Shown: positions 1 to 7,283, counted from the stretch's first letter. The stretch is DNA of 33,699 nt from Catenulispora pinisilvae (GCF_015356865.1 NZ_JAAFZA010000109.1:1-33699); one strand, 5' to 3'. Notes: generated by a model from the letters alone, not told the origin. Translations and numbers: made by a program.

Positions 1-110
1 ACCGAAGGCCGTAAAAGTCGCCTTTCAACCCACAGCTCAACCGCAACCCGACCCGCAAACTCCAGCCCCCCAGAAAAAGACCCAAACCCCGCGCCGCCCA
101 CAAACGACCC

Positions 111-200
111 GATCCACCTGATCGACCTGATCGACCTGATCGACCTGATCGACCTGATCGACCCGATCGACCCGATCGACCCGATCCACCCGATCCACCC
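111..200. repeat. 9-bp tandem repeat, 10 units
   Basis: Ten consecutive 9-bp units of the form GATCSACCY, starting at 111 and every 9 bp to 192, followed by one decayed unit (GAACGCCCC). The central units are identical (GATCGACCT, then GATCGACCC) and the outer ones differ at one or two bases. The array ends 23 bp before the ATG at 224, so it lies in the promoter or leader of that gene. The minus strand is open here and would read a Val-Asp-Arg/Gln repeat, but nothing supports its translation. Bases 1-110 hold no recognisable gene. Confidence 0.9.
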
Positions 201-223
201 GAACGCCCCGTAGGATCGCCGAC

Positions 224-613
224 ATGCCCCGGCTGAACTCCTCACCCACCGCCCTCGCCGGCTTCCTCGCGGCAGCGGCCGTCACCCACTACGTCGCGCC
301 GCGCCCCTACGACGCGATGGTGCCCCGGTCCCTGCCGGGAAGCCCACGTGCCTGGACCTACATCAGCGGGGCCGCCGAGCTCGCGGTGGCCGCTGCGGTT
401 GCGAACCCGGGGTCGCGTCGTCGGGGTGCGCAGGCGGCTGCGGCGCTGTTCGTCGCGGTCTTTCCGGCCAACGTCAAGATGGCCCGTGACTGGCGTGACC
501 GACCGGCCCCGGCTCGGGTGGCGGCGCTGGGGCGGCTGCCGTTGCAGGTGCCGCTTGTGTGGTGGGCGCTCAAGGTGGCCGGGTCCGGTGCCGCTGGGAA
601 GCGCCGGGACTGA
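224..613 (+). CDS. DoxX-like small integral membrane protein
   Basis: 129 residues with about four hydrophobic segments (roughly 8-26, 45-63, 69-86 and 104-120) and a short basic tail (GKRRD). The segment ending in FPANVKMARDW and the overall size match the DoxX/COG4270 family of predicted membrane proteins, whose biochemical role is poorly defined (some members are linked to quinone or thiosulfate metabolism). The first ATG was chosen because hydrophobic sequence starts right after it. No clear Shine-Dalgarno sequence is visible; a 9-bp repeat array sits directly upstream. It appears to be a single-gene unit, since 139 bp separate it from the next start. The family call is from overall pattern only. 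Confidence 0.65.
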   Translation: MPRLNSSPTALAGFLAAAAVTHYVAPRPYDAMVPRSLPGSPRAWTYISGAAELAVAAAVANPGSRRRGAQAAAALFVAVFPANVKMARDWRDRPAPARVAALGRLPLQVPLVWWALKVAGSGAAGKRRD

Positions 614-752
614 CCTGAGGCTGACGCTGACGCCGCTGATTCCGTGAGGGGGCGGGCACGCGCTGTACTCAGCTCGTTTGCAACCACCTTGCATCGCAGG
701 GCAGTCTTCACCCGCGAGCCGGTGATTTCCAGACGAGCGAAGGCGGGCGAAG

Positions 753-1568
753 ATGGCGGAGCGGGGCCTGGGCAGGCGGAGTGCGCTGGCGGCGTTGGCG
801 TCGGGCGTGGCGTTGCCGGTCCTCGCCGGCTGCTCGGACGGCGGCGGCAAGAAGCACAAGGAGCAGGGCAAGGGCGCCGAGTCGGTGGACAGTACCGGAA
901 CCACTGGCGGCGCGGGCGGTGCGGGTGGCACTGGCGCGGGCAGTACCAGCGCGGGTGTCCAGGCTGAGGCTGCGACCGCGGGACACGGCGGTCTCAACGT
1001 ACTGATGATCATCCGGCACGCGGAGAAGCCCACCGGCTCCGGCGCGCCGTACGGCCTCACCTCCGACGGCACCCAGGACTCGCACTCGCTCACCATCCAA
1101 GGCTGGACCCGGGCCGGCGCGCTGGCCGCACTGTTCGACCCGCGCGACGCGGCCGGCAGCCCGGTCGCGCCCCGAGCCGGGCTGACCCGCCCCGGCACCG
1201 TGGCCGCCTCCGCGCCCGGCACCGGCGGCAGCAACAGCAAGCGTCCCGAGGAGACGGTGACCCCCACGGCCGCGGCCCTCGGTGTCACCCTCTCCACACA
1301 GTTCTCGGTCGGCCAGGAAGCCGAACTCGCCGGCTGGCTGACTGGTCCCACCGGGCCTTCGGGGCCGACGCTGGTCGCCTGGGAGCACCAGCACATCCCG
1401 GACATCATTGCCCACCTCGGCCCGGTGACGCCGACGCCGCCGAAGTCCTGGCCCGGTGAGCGCTTCGACATCGTCTACGTCTTCACCCGCGTGCCCGGCG
1501 GCGGCTGGACCTTCACCCAGGTCCCGCAGATGTTGCTGGCCGGGGACTTGCCGACGCCGATCAGCTAG
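753..1568 (+). CDS. Secreted lipoprotein, histidine phosphatase superfamily
   Basis: 271 residues. The N-terminus has twin arginines (R8-R9), a hydrophobic stretch and a lipobox LAGC with C27, indicating a lipoprotein probably exported by the Tat route. A Gly/Ser/Thr-rich linker (about 29-75) leads to a catalytic domain with the RHAEKP signature (R88, H89), the phosphohistidine motif of the superfamily; H212 in the AWEHQH segment is the likely second catalytic histidine. Expected role: phosphoester hydrolysis outside the membrane, substrate unknown. The domain is compact and diverged, so activity is unproven. Its stop overlaps the 3' end of the convergent acetyltransferase gene by 8 bp. Confidence 0.75.
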   Translation: MAERGLGRRSALAALASGVALPVLAGCSDGGGKKHKEQGKGAESVDSTGTTGGAGGAGGTGAGSTSAGVQAEAATAGHGGLNVLMIIRHAEKPTGSGAPYGLTSDGTQDSHSLTIQGWTRAGALAALFDPRDAAGSPVAPRAGLTRPGTVAASAPGTGGSNSKRPEETVTPTAAALGVTLSTQFSVGQEAELAGWLTGPTGPSGPTLVAWEHQHIPDIIAHLGPVTPTPPKSWPGERFDIVYVFTRVPGGGWTFTQVPQMLLAGDLPTPIS

Positions 1569-2064
1569 CGCCGCCGCCGACGGTGCTGCCAGCGGCGGTG
1601 CCACTCGCGGCACCGCCGCCCGCGCTCAAGCTCCGCCGGTAGGAGTAGTAGATAAGCCCGTCGTGGAACCTGCCGACCTTGTCGTAGAGCGCACGCGCTG
1701 GGGCGTCTTCCAAAGTGTTCCAGTACAGGCCGGGGAACCCGCGATCCCTGGCCTCCCGCGCGACCCAGTCGAGCACCGCCGTCGCGACGCCCCGCCGCCG
1801 AACCTTCTCGTCCACGTACAGGTCGGCCAGGTAGCACTTCCCGGAGTACCAGACGCTGGCGTGGAACAAGTAGTGCGCGATGCCGACCATCTCGCCGTCC
1901 AGCCGCGCCGCGATCCCGTGCACCTGCCCGCCGTCGATCAGCCGCCGCCAGGTCCGCTCGTAGTCGGCGTCGGTGCGCTCGACGTCGAAGTAGGTGTCCT
2001 TGCCGCGCGCCAGGGCTTCCCACTCGGCGCGGTCGGACTCGGTTATGAAGTCGATCTCCACCAT
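1561..2064 (-). CDS. GNAT family N-acetyltransferase
   Basis: 167 residues. The fold signature is clear: the central strand LADLYVDEKVRRRGVATAVL contains the acetyl-CoA pyrophosphate loop (RRRGVA, the R/QxxGxA motif), preceded by MVGIAHYLFH and followed by YWNTLEDAPARALYDKVG, typical of GNAT motifs A and B. It should transfer an acyl group from acyl-CoA to an amine; the substrate cannot be told. The start at 2064 was chosen because family homology begins at once (VEIDFITESDRAEW) and upstream sequence in frame belongs to other genes. The last 20 residues are a low-complexity Gly/Ala/Ser tail whose codons run into the convergent phosphatase gene (8-bp overlap). Confidence 0.85.
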   Translation of the reverse strand: MVEIDFITESDRAEWEALARGKDTYFDVERTDADYERTWRRLIDGGQVHGIAARLDGEMVGIAHYLFHASVWYSGKCYLADLYVDEKVRRRGVATAVLDWVAREARDRGFPGLYWNTLEDAPARALYDKVGRFHDGLIYYSYRRSLSAGGGAASGTAAGSTVGGGAS

Positions 2065-2205
2065 GGGCCCATTCTGCCCTCCGACGCGCCGGCCCCGCGC
2101 CGAGCGTACGACCCGCGCCTCAGGACCGGTCCTGACCGGACTATGCCAGCGTTCTGCGAAGGCCGCAGCTGCGCGGCCAGCCATCACAACAGGAGAGAGA
2201 GGCAC

Positions 2206-2514
2206 ATGACCACCAGGAATCGCGTCGCCGCCATCGTCCTGGCGACCGGACTCGGGCTGTTCGGCGTCAGCTCCGCCGCCCAAGCCGCGACGGCCGCCCC
2301 CGCCACCGGGTACTGCTCCGGATCCCCCGGCGGCACCACCTATGTCGGGCACTGCTCCGGCTACGCCACCGGAACCTGGTTCCAGGCGTACGCGCACTGT
2401 TCCAACGGCAACACCGCCATCGGCGGCCTGGCCCCCGCCGACGGCGCCGGCGGGTTCTCCTACGCCTCCTGCGGCAGCGCGACCGCTCAGTACGGCTGGA
2501 ACCAGGTGACCTGA
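2206..2514 (+). CDS. Small secreted four-cysteine protein
   Basis: 102 residues. A Sec signal peptide (basic MTTRNR, hydrophobic core, cleavage near AQA-A at 27/28) precedes a mature domain of about 75 residues rich in Gly, Ser, Tyr and Ala, with four cysteines at 37, 50, 65 and 89 that would allow two disulfides. The start is fixed by a strong Shine-Dalgarno sequence (AGGAGAGAG at 2191-2199) before the ATG at 2206. Small Cys-containing secreted proteins of this size are common in actinomycetes and some are inhibitors or bind surfaces, but no family is recognised here. A strong hairpin follows 35 bp after the stop. Confidence 0.75.
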   Translation: MTTRNRVAAIVLATGLGLFGVSSAAQAATAAPATGYCSGSPGGTTYVGHCSGYATGTWFQAYAHCSNGNTAIGGLAPADGAGGFSYASCGSATAQYGWNQVT

Positions 2515-2548
2515 CCGATCCGCATGCGGCCGCCCAAGCCGCTGTGAG

Positions 2549-2596
2549 GATCCGCCGCGGCCTCGGCAGGGCCCGTCGAGGCCGCGGCGCCGGATC
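2549..2596. terminator. Bidirectional hairpin terminator
   Basis: An 11-bp perfect stem (CCGCGGCCTCG at 2555-2565 with CGAGGCCGCGG at 2577-2587), loop of 11 nt, extended by an outer 6-bp stem (GATCCG 2549-2554 with CGGATC 2591-2596) across a 3-nt bulge. It lies between the small secreted protein gene and the convergent permease remnant. There is no T tract, which is usual in this GC range. Confidence 0.65.
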
Positions 2597-2612
2597 AGCG
2601 CGCCCCGACCCC

Positions 2613-3300
2613 CTACGCCAGCCGCACCCTGCGCAGCCACAGCACCCCGCCCGCGGCCAGCGCCACCGAGGCGCCGAGCAGCATCGCGGTCTCGATCCCC
2701 TGGAACTCCCAGAACCGGTTCGCCGGCTGGTATCGCACGACCTGCCGCAGATCCTGCCGTGCCAGGCAGTCGTCGGTCTGCGCCATCGGCAAGTTCGAGC
2801 ACTGCGACGTGCCGAGCATGCTGAAGCTGTGCCCGTCCGGCTTCACGGTCCGGTCGGTGACGATCCACGCCCCGGGAATGTCGACCGGCACCGTCACCTG
2901 TCCCTCGGTCCCGAACTGCGCCGGCTGGAGCGCCGAGGCGGTCAGCACCGGGCTGGTGAGTGTGACCGGCGTGAGCAGGTTCGGCCGGATCCAGGTCGGC
3001 ATCGCGAACTGGATCGCCGCGACCACCACGAGTGTCGCCGCCATCGCCGGAACGGTGCGCCGGATCAGCACCCCGAGCAGTACGCCGACGACGAAGCCGA
3101 GTGCCGCGTAGCCCAGCGGGGCCACGCCCCGCGCGTCGAACACCACCTTCTGGAAGCGGCTGATCTGCGACCCGCCGCCGACCGGGAAGCCGCCGGCCGC
3201 GTCGATCGGCGCGGCCCACCAGCTGATCAGGAGGCTGATCAGGCCGGCGAACGCCATGCTGGCCAGTCCCAGCAGCGAGATCCACGGTCTGGTCGGCATG
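2613..3300 (-). pseudogene. 5'-truncated ABC transporter permease (remnant)
   Basis: The readable part gives about 229 residues from MPTRPWIS to WLRRVRLA: one TM segment (ISLLGLASMAFAGLISLLI), the stretch SWWAAPIDAAGG, a TM block ending in LLGVLIRRTVPAMAATL, an extracellular loop with Cys residues, the stretch RQVVRYQPANRFWEFQGIE, and a last TM segment. This matches the C-terminal half of the actinobacterial permease family that normally starts near an MxWLTWRQHR sequence; RRTVPAMAATL and YQPAxRFWxxQxIE are family landmarks. The N-terminal part is absent: upstream of about 3285 the DNA encodes the end of a histidine kinase on the opposite strand. No ATPase gene adjoins it. Probably non-functional. 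Confidence 0.75.
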
Positions 3301-3429
3301 CGCGAGCGGGTCGGCATGTACGGCGGGGAGTTCCAGGCCGGACCGCTGCCCGGAGGCGGATTCCGGGTGACGGCCCGCCTGCCGCTGACCGAGGCGACGA
3401 CGACAGTCCAGAGGCAGACCCCCGCATGA
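3283..3429 (+). pseudogene. C-terminal remnant of a NarL-type sensor histidine kinase
   Basis: The frame ending with TGA at 3427-3429 reads HGLVGMRERVGMYGGEF, then QAGPLPGGGFRVTARLPL and a 16-residue tail. This is the conserved end of the HATPase domain in NarL-type kinases (G2 box GLxGMRERV, then PGGGFxVxAxLPL). Everything before H (3283) is missing: no HisKA_3 domain, N box or membrane region. The stop overlaps the response-regulator start as ATGA, the normal kinase-regulator coupling, so this is the tail of that regulator's own partner kinase. Upstream in frame the sequence is antisense to the permease remnant. Confidence 0.8.
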
Positions 3430-4088
3430 CCGTCAAGGTGCTGGTCGCGGATGACCAAGCCCTGGTCCGCGGCAGCTTCAGCCTCCTGGTGGACTCGGCG
3501 CCGGACCTGACCTCGGTCGGCCAGGCCGCGACCGGCGCCGAGGCGGTCGAGTTGGCCGCACGTCAGCACCCTGATGTCGTGCTGATGGACATCCGCATGC
3601 CCGGCATGGACGGCATCGAGGCGACCCGCAGGATCACGGCCGGGCCCGCCACCCCGGCAATCAGGGTTCTGATCCTCACCACCTTCGACGTCGACGAGTA
3701 CGTCTTCTCCGCCCTGCGCGCCGGCGCCAGCGGCTTCCTGCTGAAGGACACACCGCCAGCCGATCTACTGGCCGCGATCCGCGTCGTGGCGGCCGGCGAG
3801 GCGTTGCTGGCGCCGAGCGTCACCCGACGTCTCATCGAGGAGTTCACACGGCGTCCGGAGCCGGCCCGGCGTCCGCTCGCCGGGCTGCCGGACACCACAG
3901 AGCGGGAACGCGAAGTGCTCACGCTCATCGGCCTGGGACTGTCGAATGACGAGATCGCCGCGCATCTGCACGTCAGCTTGTCCACGGCCAAGACCCACAT
4001 CGGCCGGCTGCTGATGAAGCTGGACGCCCGCGACCGTGCCCAGCTGGTCATCGCCGCTTACGACGCCGGGCTGGTCAAGCCGGTGTGA
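3426..4088 (+). CDS. NarL/FixJ-family response regulator (orphaned)
   Basis: 220 residues. Receiver domain 1-120 with the acidic pair D9-D10, phosphoacceptor D55 (VVLMDIRMPGMDG), the TTF switch region and the LLKD lysine; LuxR-type HTH at about 150-215 (TEREREVLTLIGLGLSNDEIAAHL, STAKTHIGRLLMKL). It is a complete DNA-binding response regulator. The start overlaps the stop of the kinase remnant by 4 bp (ATGA). Because the partner kinase is reduced to its last ~48 codons and the divergent permease is also broken, this regulator probably lacks its own phosphodonor; cross-talk with the similar regulator at 21849-22619 is possible. It converges on the MltG-like gene with a 38-bp gap. Confidence 0.9.
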   Translation: MTVKVLVADDQALVRGSFSLLVDSAPDLTSVGQAATGAEAVELAARQHPDVVLMDIRMPGMDGIEATRRITAGPATPAIRVLILTTFDVDEYVFSALRAGASGFLLKDTPPADLLAAIRVVAAGEALLAPSVTRRLIEEFTRRPEPARRPLAGLPDTTEREREVLTLIGLGLSNDEIAAHLHVSLSTAKTHIGRLLMKLDARDRAQLVIAAYDAGLVKPV

Positions 4089-4126
4089 GGGTGCGATGTT
4101 GATCCACCCTGCCGTGCGAAGCGCCT

Positions 4127-5389
4127 TCACCTCGCGCTGTTGCAGTAGTTCTTGAACGCCGACGTCTGGCTCTTCATGAAGAACTCCGTACCCATGGACG
4201 TGACGCACCAGTAGTACGTTCCCTGATGCGCCGGCGTCAGCGCGGACTTGATCATGTCGTCCGAGGTGTCGTAGACCGGGGTCGGCGGCAGGCCGTGGTG
4301 CGGGGCGTAGGTCGAGTACGGGTTGTTCGGGTCCTGGACCTGCGCCACGGTCGGGAGCTTCCCGGCGGGCAGGTGCCCGATGTAGTACAGCGCGGTCGAG
4401 TCGACGCCCAGGTAGTCGTTGTCCTTCAGGCGCCTGTAGACGCCCTCGGCGACCTTCTGGCCGTCGCTCGGGTCGGTGACCTCGCCCTCTGCGATGGAGG
4501 CGACGGTCAGGACCTGCTCCGGCGTGCAGTGGGTGGTGCCGCAGGTCAGCGCGGCGGCCTTGGTCTCGAAGTCGATGCTCTTCAGGAACGTCATCCGGTT
4601 CGCCACCATCTGGGTCAGCACCGACTGCGGGGTGTCGCTCGACGTCAGCGAGTACGTCCCCGGCTCCAGCATCCCCTCGACCGTGAACTGGCCGGTCAGC
4701 GAGTCCTTCGACCAGGCCGGGAGCCCGATGGTGTTGTCCTGGATCACCGCGTCGAAATCGGCCTGCCGCCACTTGCGCTTGTCGATCAGGCTGGCGATGA
4801 CGTCTTTTGCCCACTCGTGGGGCTGCACGATGATCTGCGAGGCGTCCGACAGGTTCGACTTCTTCAACAGCTCCAGCACCGCGTTGTCGCCGGAGATCCG
4901 GGGGCAGACGACGTAGGTGCCGGCGCCGATGTCCGCCGAGCCCTGGTTGTGGTTCGCGGCGTTGATGTAGGCGTTTTCGCTTTTGACGACGCCGGCCTCG
5001 AACAGGGCGTGCGCGATGGCCGTGGTGGTCGCACCGCGCGGGATGTCGACCGGCACCTTCACGTTCGCCGCGCAGGTGGCGGCCGCCGAGTAGTCCGGTG
5101 CCGATCCGTTCGCACCCGAGGTCGTGCCCTTACTTGAGCCCGCGCCGGCGCCGGTGCCGTTGTCGTGCGCGAGCCCGACGTACCCGCTGCCGAATATTGC
5201 CCCGCCGGCCACCACCAGCGTCGCCGTCGCCCCGAGCGCCGTGCGCCGACGCCCCTTGGCCGCCCGCAGATGCTTCCTGGTCATCCCGATCGGGTCGGCG
5301 TGGTCCGGATGCCGCAGCGCCCGGGCGTGCAGCATGCCGGCGACCTCGTCCCCGAATCCGCCCAGCTCCCCGGGCCCCTGGTCCTGCAT
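4127..5389 (-). CDS. MltG/YceG-like endolytic transglycosylase with anti-sigma-like N-terminus
   Basis: 420 residues. Cytoplasmic N-terminus 1-49 (EVAGMLHARALRHPDHADP, then a basic KGRRR stretch), one TM segment (about 50-73), a Ser/Gly linker, then a YceG/MltG region from about 110 to the end. Landmarks: VPVDIPRGATTTAIAHALFEAGVV (LysM-like part), EGMLEPGTY, the catalytic-site motif ASIAEGE with E301, VYRRLKDNDYLGVDSTALYY, and PYSTYAPHHGLPPTPVYD. Family members cut nascent glycan strands at the membrane. Six extracytoplasmic cysteines (106, 162, 283, 288, 395, 416) suggest disulfides. The start at 5389 is preceded by AGGCAGGAG at good spacing; a GTG at 5429 overlapping the sigma stop (GTGA) is the alternative. 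It follows the ECF sigma gene in the same operon, where an anti-sigma factor is normally expected. Confidence 0.8.
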   Translation of the reverse strand: MQDQGPGELGGFGDEVAGMLHARALRHPDHADPIGMTRKHLRAAKGRRRTALGATATLVVAGGAIFGSGYVGLAHDNGTGAGAGSSKGTTSGANGSAPDYSAAATCAANVKVPVDIPRGATTTAIAHALFEAGVVKSENAYINAANHNQGSADIGAGTYVVCPRISGDNAVLELLKKSNLSDASQIIVQPHEWAKDVIASLIDKRKWRQADFDAVIQDNTIGLPAWSKDSLTGQFTVEGMLEPGTYSLTSSDTPQSVLTQMVANRMTFLKSIDFETKAAALTCGTTHCTPEQVLTVASIAEGEVTDPSDGQKVAEGVYRRLKDNDYLGVDSTALYYIGHLPAGKLPTVAQVQDPNNPYSTYAPHHGLPPTPVYDTSDDMIKSALTPAHQGTYYWCVTSMGTEFFMKSQTSAFKNYCNSAR

Positions 5390-5424
5390 CGACGGCTCCT
5401 GCCTTTCTGTCTCAGTATCCTGAT

Positions 5425-5946
5425 TCACCGTGCGGTCACCTCGGCCCGGGACGCGGACAGCAGTCGGCGCATCCGGGCCAGCCCGCGCGAAGCCTGGCTC
5501 TTCACCGTGCCGAGCGACTTGCCCAGCAACGCCGCGGTCTCCGCCTCGGTGAGTTCTTCGTAGTAGCGCAGGACGATCACGGCGCGCATGCCCGGCGGCA
5601 GTGTGGCCAGCGCGCGCCACAGCTCGTCCTCCCGGTCCACCGCGGCGTGGCCGTCGTGTTCGTCCGGCAGGTCCGGCGGCTGCCACGCGACGTGCGTACG
5701 GTGCCGCAGAGCACGCCGCCACCAGGAGTTCGCCAAGTTGACGATGATCCGGCGGACATACACCTCCGGCTGGTCCGCGCGCTCGATCCGGTGCCAATTG
5801 CGGTGGGCGCGGATCAGCGCGTCCTGGACGAAGTCCTCGGCGTGGCCGTGGTCCCCGGTGAGCAGATACGCGGTTCGCACCAGCTGCTGCCGCCGGCCTG
5901 CCACGAACTCCCAGAACGCCTGCTCCTCATGCTCGGTGAGCGCCAT
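5425..5946 (-). CDS. ECF RNA polymerase sigma factor, SigE family
   Basis: 173 residues. Region 2 at about 15-80 (AYLLTGDHGHAEDFVQDALIRA, then YVRRIIVNLANSWWRR), and region 4 at about 108-165 (LPPGMRAVIVLRYYEELTEAETAALLGKSLGTVKSQASRGLARMRRLL). The short linker and these motifs match the actinobacterial SigE-family ECF group (SigE in the database sense, not S. coelicolor SigE). The start at 5946 (MALTEHEEQAFWEF) fits family N-termini and has AAAGGAGAG upstream, though spacing is long. The next gene downstream is a membrane MltG-like protein whose cytoplasmic segment could hold the sigma factor; this is inference. It is separated from the chitinase gene upstream by a strong terminator. Confidence 0.9.
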   Translation of the reverse strand: MALTEHEEQAFWEFVAGRRQQLVRTAYLLTGDHGHAEDFVQDALIRAHRNWHRIERADQPEVYVRRIIVNLANSWWRRALRHRTHVAWQPPDLPDEHDGHAAVDREDELWRALATLPPGMRAVIVLRYYEELTEAETAALLGKSLGTVKSQASRGLARMRRLLSASRAEVTAR

Positions 5947-6109
5947 TCGGCGACACCCCGCTCTCCTTTCCTCGCCCCGCGCACCGGAGAACTCGGCGCG
6001 CACACTGGGTAGAGCCTCCGGGCGGGCAGGAAGTTGAAAGGCGCGCGGAGGTTTTTCCGGCCGCCTCGATTTCAGCGGATCGGGCCGCCGAGCGCGAGTC
6101 CCATACAAA

Positions 6110-6146
6110 GCGGCGGCCCCACCGAGGTATCCGGTGGGGCCGCCGC
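6110..6146 (-). terminator. Hairpin terminator of chitinase gene
   Basis: A perfect inverted repeat GCGGCGGCCCCACC (6110-6123) with GGTGGGGCCGCCGC (6133-6146), 15 bp if the closing G-C pair is counted, loop GAGGTATCC. On the minus strand it is followed by TTTGT, so it should terminate transcription leaving the chitinase gene and insulate the downstream sigma gene. Confidence 0.8.
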
Positions 6147-6204
6147 GAATCGTTCCGTTATAGCTGTCAGTAAGTGGGGTTCGCTGGAGGGGCGGGGATC
6201 CCTG

Positions 6205-7110
6205 TCAGCAGCTCAGGTTCCCGCCCGGATCCACGCCGAGCACCCCGGTGATGCTCTCGTAGTCGTTGACCCGGTCCTGCACCTCGCCGGGGTTCCCGCC
6301 GTTGCACTCCACGCTGCCGTTGATGGCCCAGATCGTCTGCCCGAAGCCGGCGCCGTTGACCATCGCGTCGTGCCCGGTCATGGTGCCGGGCCCGTTCTGC
6401 GTCATCCAGTACCACAGCGCGGTCTTCCACGAGGTGGCCGAGTCGGTGGCGGCCAGGTCCGGGTTGTCGAGCAGGTCGATGCCCAGCGCGGTGCCGGCCG
6501 CGTAGTAGTTGAAGTTCCAGCTGATCTGTAGCGGTCCGCGGCCGTAGTAGGAGTACGTGCCGGCCGGGCAGCCGTAGGACTCGCTCGCGCAGTAGTCGCC
6601 GGACTGGTCGATCTCGCGGATGTACACCAGGCCGCCGGTCTCGTGGTCCACGTTGGCCAGGAACGCCGCGGCCTCCTGCTGCTGCGTCGCGGTGCTGCCG
6701 GTGGTGGCGAACCCGGGGTAGGCGCTCAGCGCCGCGACCAGGCCGTCGTAGGTGTAGAAGGAGTTCCGGTTCGGGAAGATCTGGTCGAACTGCGCCTCGC
6801 TGACCACGAAGCCGCCGGTGGTGCCCCCGCCACCGCCGGTCGTGCACGCGCCCTGATCGACCCAGACGTCCTGGCTGTTGTTGCCGGGTATGTCGCCCTG
6901 CGTCCACCACTTGGCGGACCAGTTGTCGCCGTTGTAGGAAGCGACCTGGCTGCCGGTGTACGCGACGGTGGAACTCCACGGCGCCGCACACGTGGTGTCG
7001 GCCCGGGCCGGTGCGGCGGGCAGCGCGATCAGCGCCAAACCCAGCACGGCGGCCAGCACAGTCAGCAACGCGAGCAGGCGAGTGCGTCTTGATGCGTGAG
7101 TAAGGGACAT
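6205..7110 (-). CDS. Secreted GH19 chitinase with chitin-binding domain
   Basis: 301 residues. Signal peptide 1-37 (cleavage near ARA-D), CBM5/12-type chitin-binding domain at about 41-90 (WSSTVAYTGSQVASYNGDNW, AKWWT), Gly/Thr linker 91-100, and GH19 catalytic domain 101-301. Catalytic glutamates are E157 (HETGG) and most likely E166 (YIREID); YYGRGPLQISWNFNY and HDAMVNGAGFGQTIWAING are family signatures very close to Streptomyces ChiC-type enzymes. It hydrolyses chitin outside the cell with inversion. The ATG at 7110 is preceded by AGGAG. Two TGGTCCANACC sites lie upstream, consistent with chitin/N-acetylglucosamine control, and a hairpin terminator follows. Length and ending (GGNLSC) are those of an intact family member. 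Confidence 0.95.
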   Translation of the reverse strand: MSLTHASRRTRLLALLTVLAAVLGLALIALPAAPARADTTCAAPWSSTVAYTGSQVASYNGDNWSAKWWTQGDIPGNNSQDVWVDQGACTTGGGGGTTGGFVVSEAQFDQIFPNRNSFYTYDGLVAALSAYPGFATTGSTATQQQEAAAFLANVDHETGGLVYIREIDQSGDYCASESYGCPAGTYSYYGRGPLQISWNFNYYAAGTALGIDLLDNPDLAATDSATSWKTALWYWMTQNGPGTMTGHDAMVNGAGFGQTIWAINGSVECNGGNPGEVQDRVNDYESITGVLGVDPGGNLSC

Positions 7111-7163
7111 GAGCCACTCCTGTGGGGGAGATGTCGAGTGGTGGCATTTGGAGTGAACTGAAT

Positions 7164-7208
7164 TGGTCCATACCAGTCAAGGCTTTGAGCTGAAATTGGT
7201 CCAGACCG
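7164..7208 (-). promoter_or_regulatory. Two DasR/chitinase-type operators upstream of chitinase
   Basis: TGGTCCATACCA at 7164-7175 and TGGTCCAGACCG at 7197-7208, spaced 33 bp start to start (about three helical turns). They match the 12-bp direct repeats known from Streptomyces chitinase promoters (TGGTCCAGACCT) and the DasR-responsive element ACTGGTCTAGACCACT (by eye 12/16 and 13/16). On the minus strand a TTGACT hexamer at 7180-7175 touches the first site and could be the -35 element; the -10 is not clear. Binding would repress the chitinase until amino-sugar inducers appear. Confidence 0.75.
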
Positions 7209-7283
7209 CTTGGCTTCGCCACCCGGGCGCCAGGGGTGCCCGTCCGGGCCGGGGACGGCTCGGGCCCGGGCTCGGGACCTGGG

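Noticed and set aside
37-285. Minus-strand open frame with a Val-Asp-Arg/Gln repeat
   Set aside because: It is only the 9-bp DNA repeat read in one frame, has no ribosome site and overlaps the DoxX-like gene; an open frame is expected when the period is a multiple of three.
1561-3285. A 574-residue minus-strand frame including the GNAT gene
   Set aside because: Upstream of 2064 it is low-complexity shadow sequence over the small secreted gene and the permease remnant; GNAT homology starts exactly at the Met at 2064.
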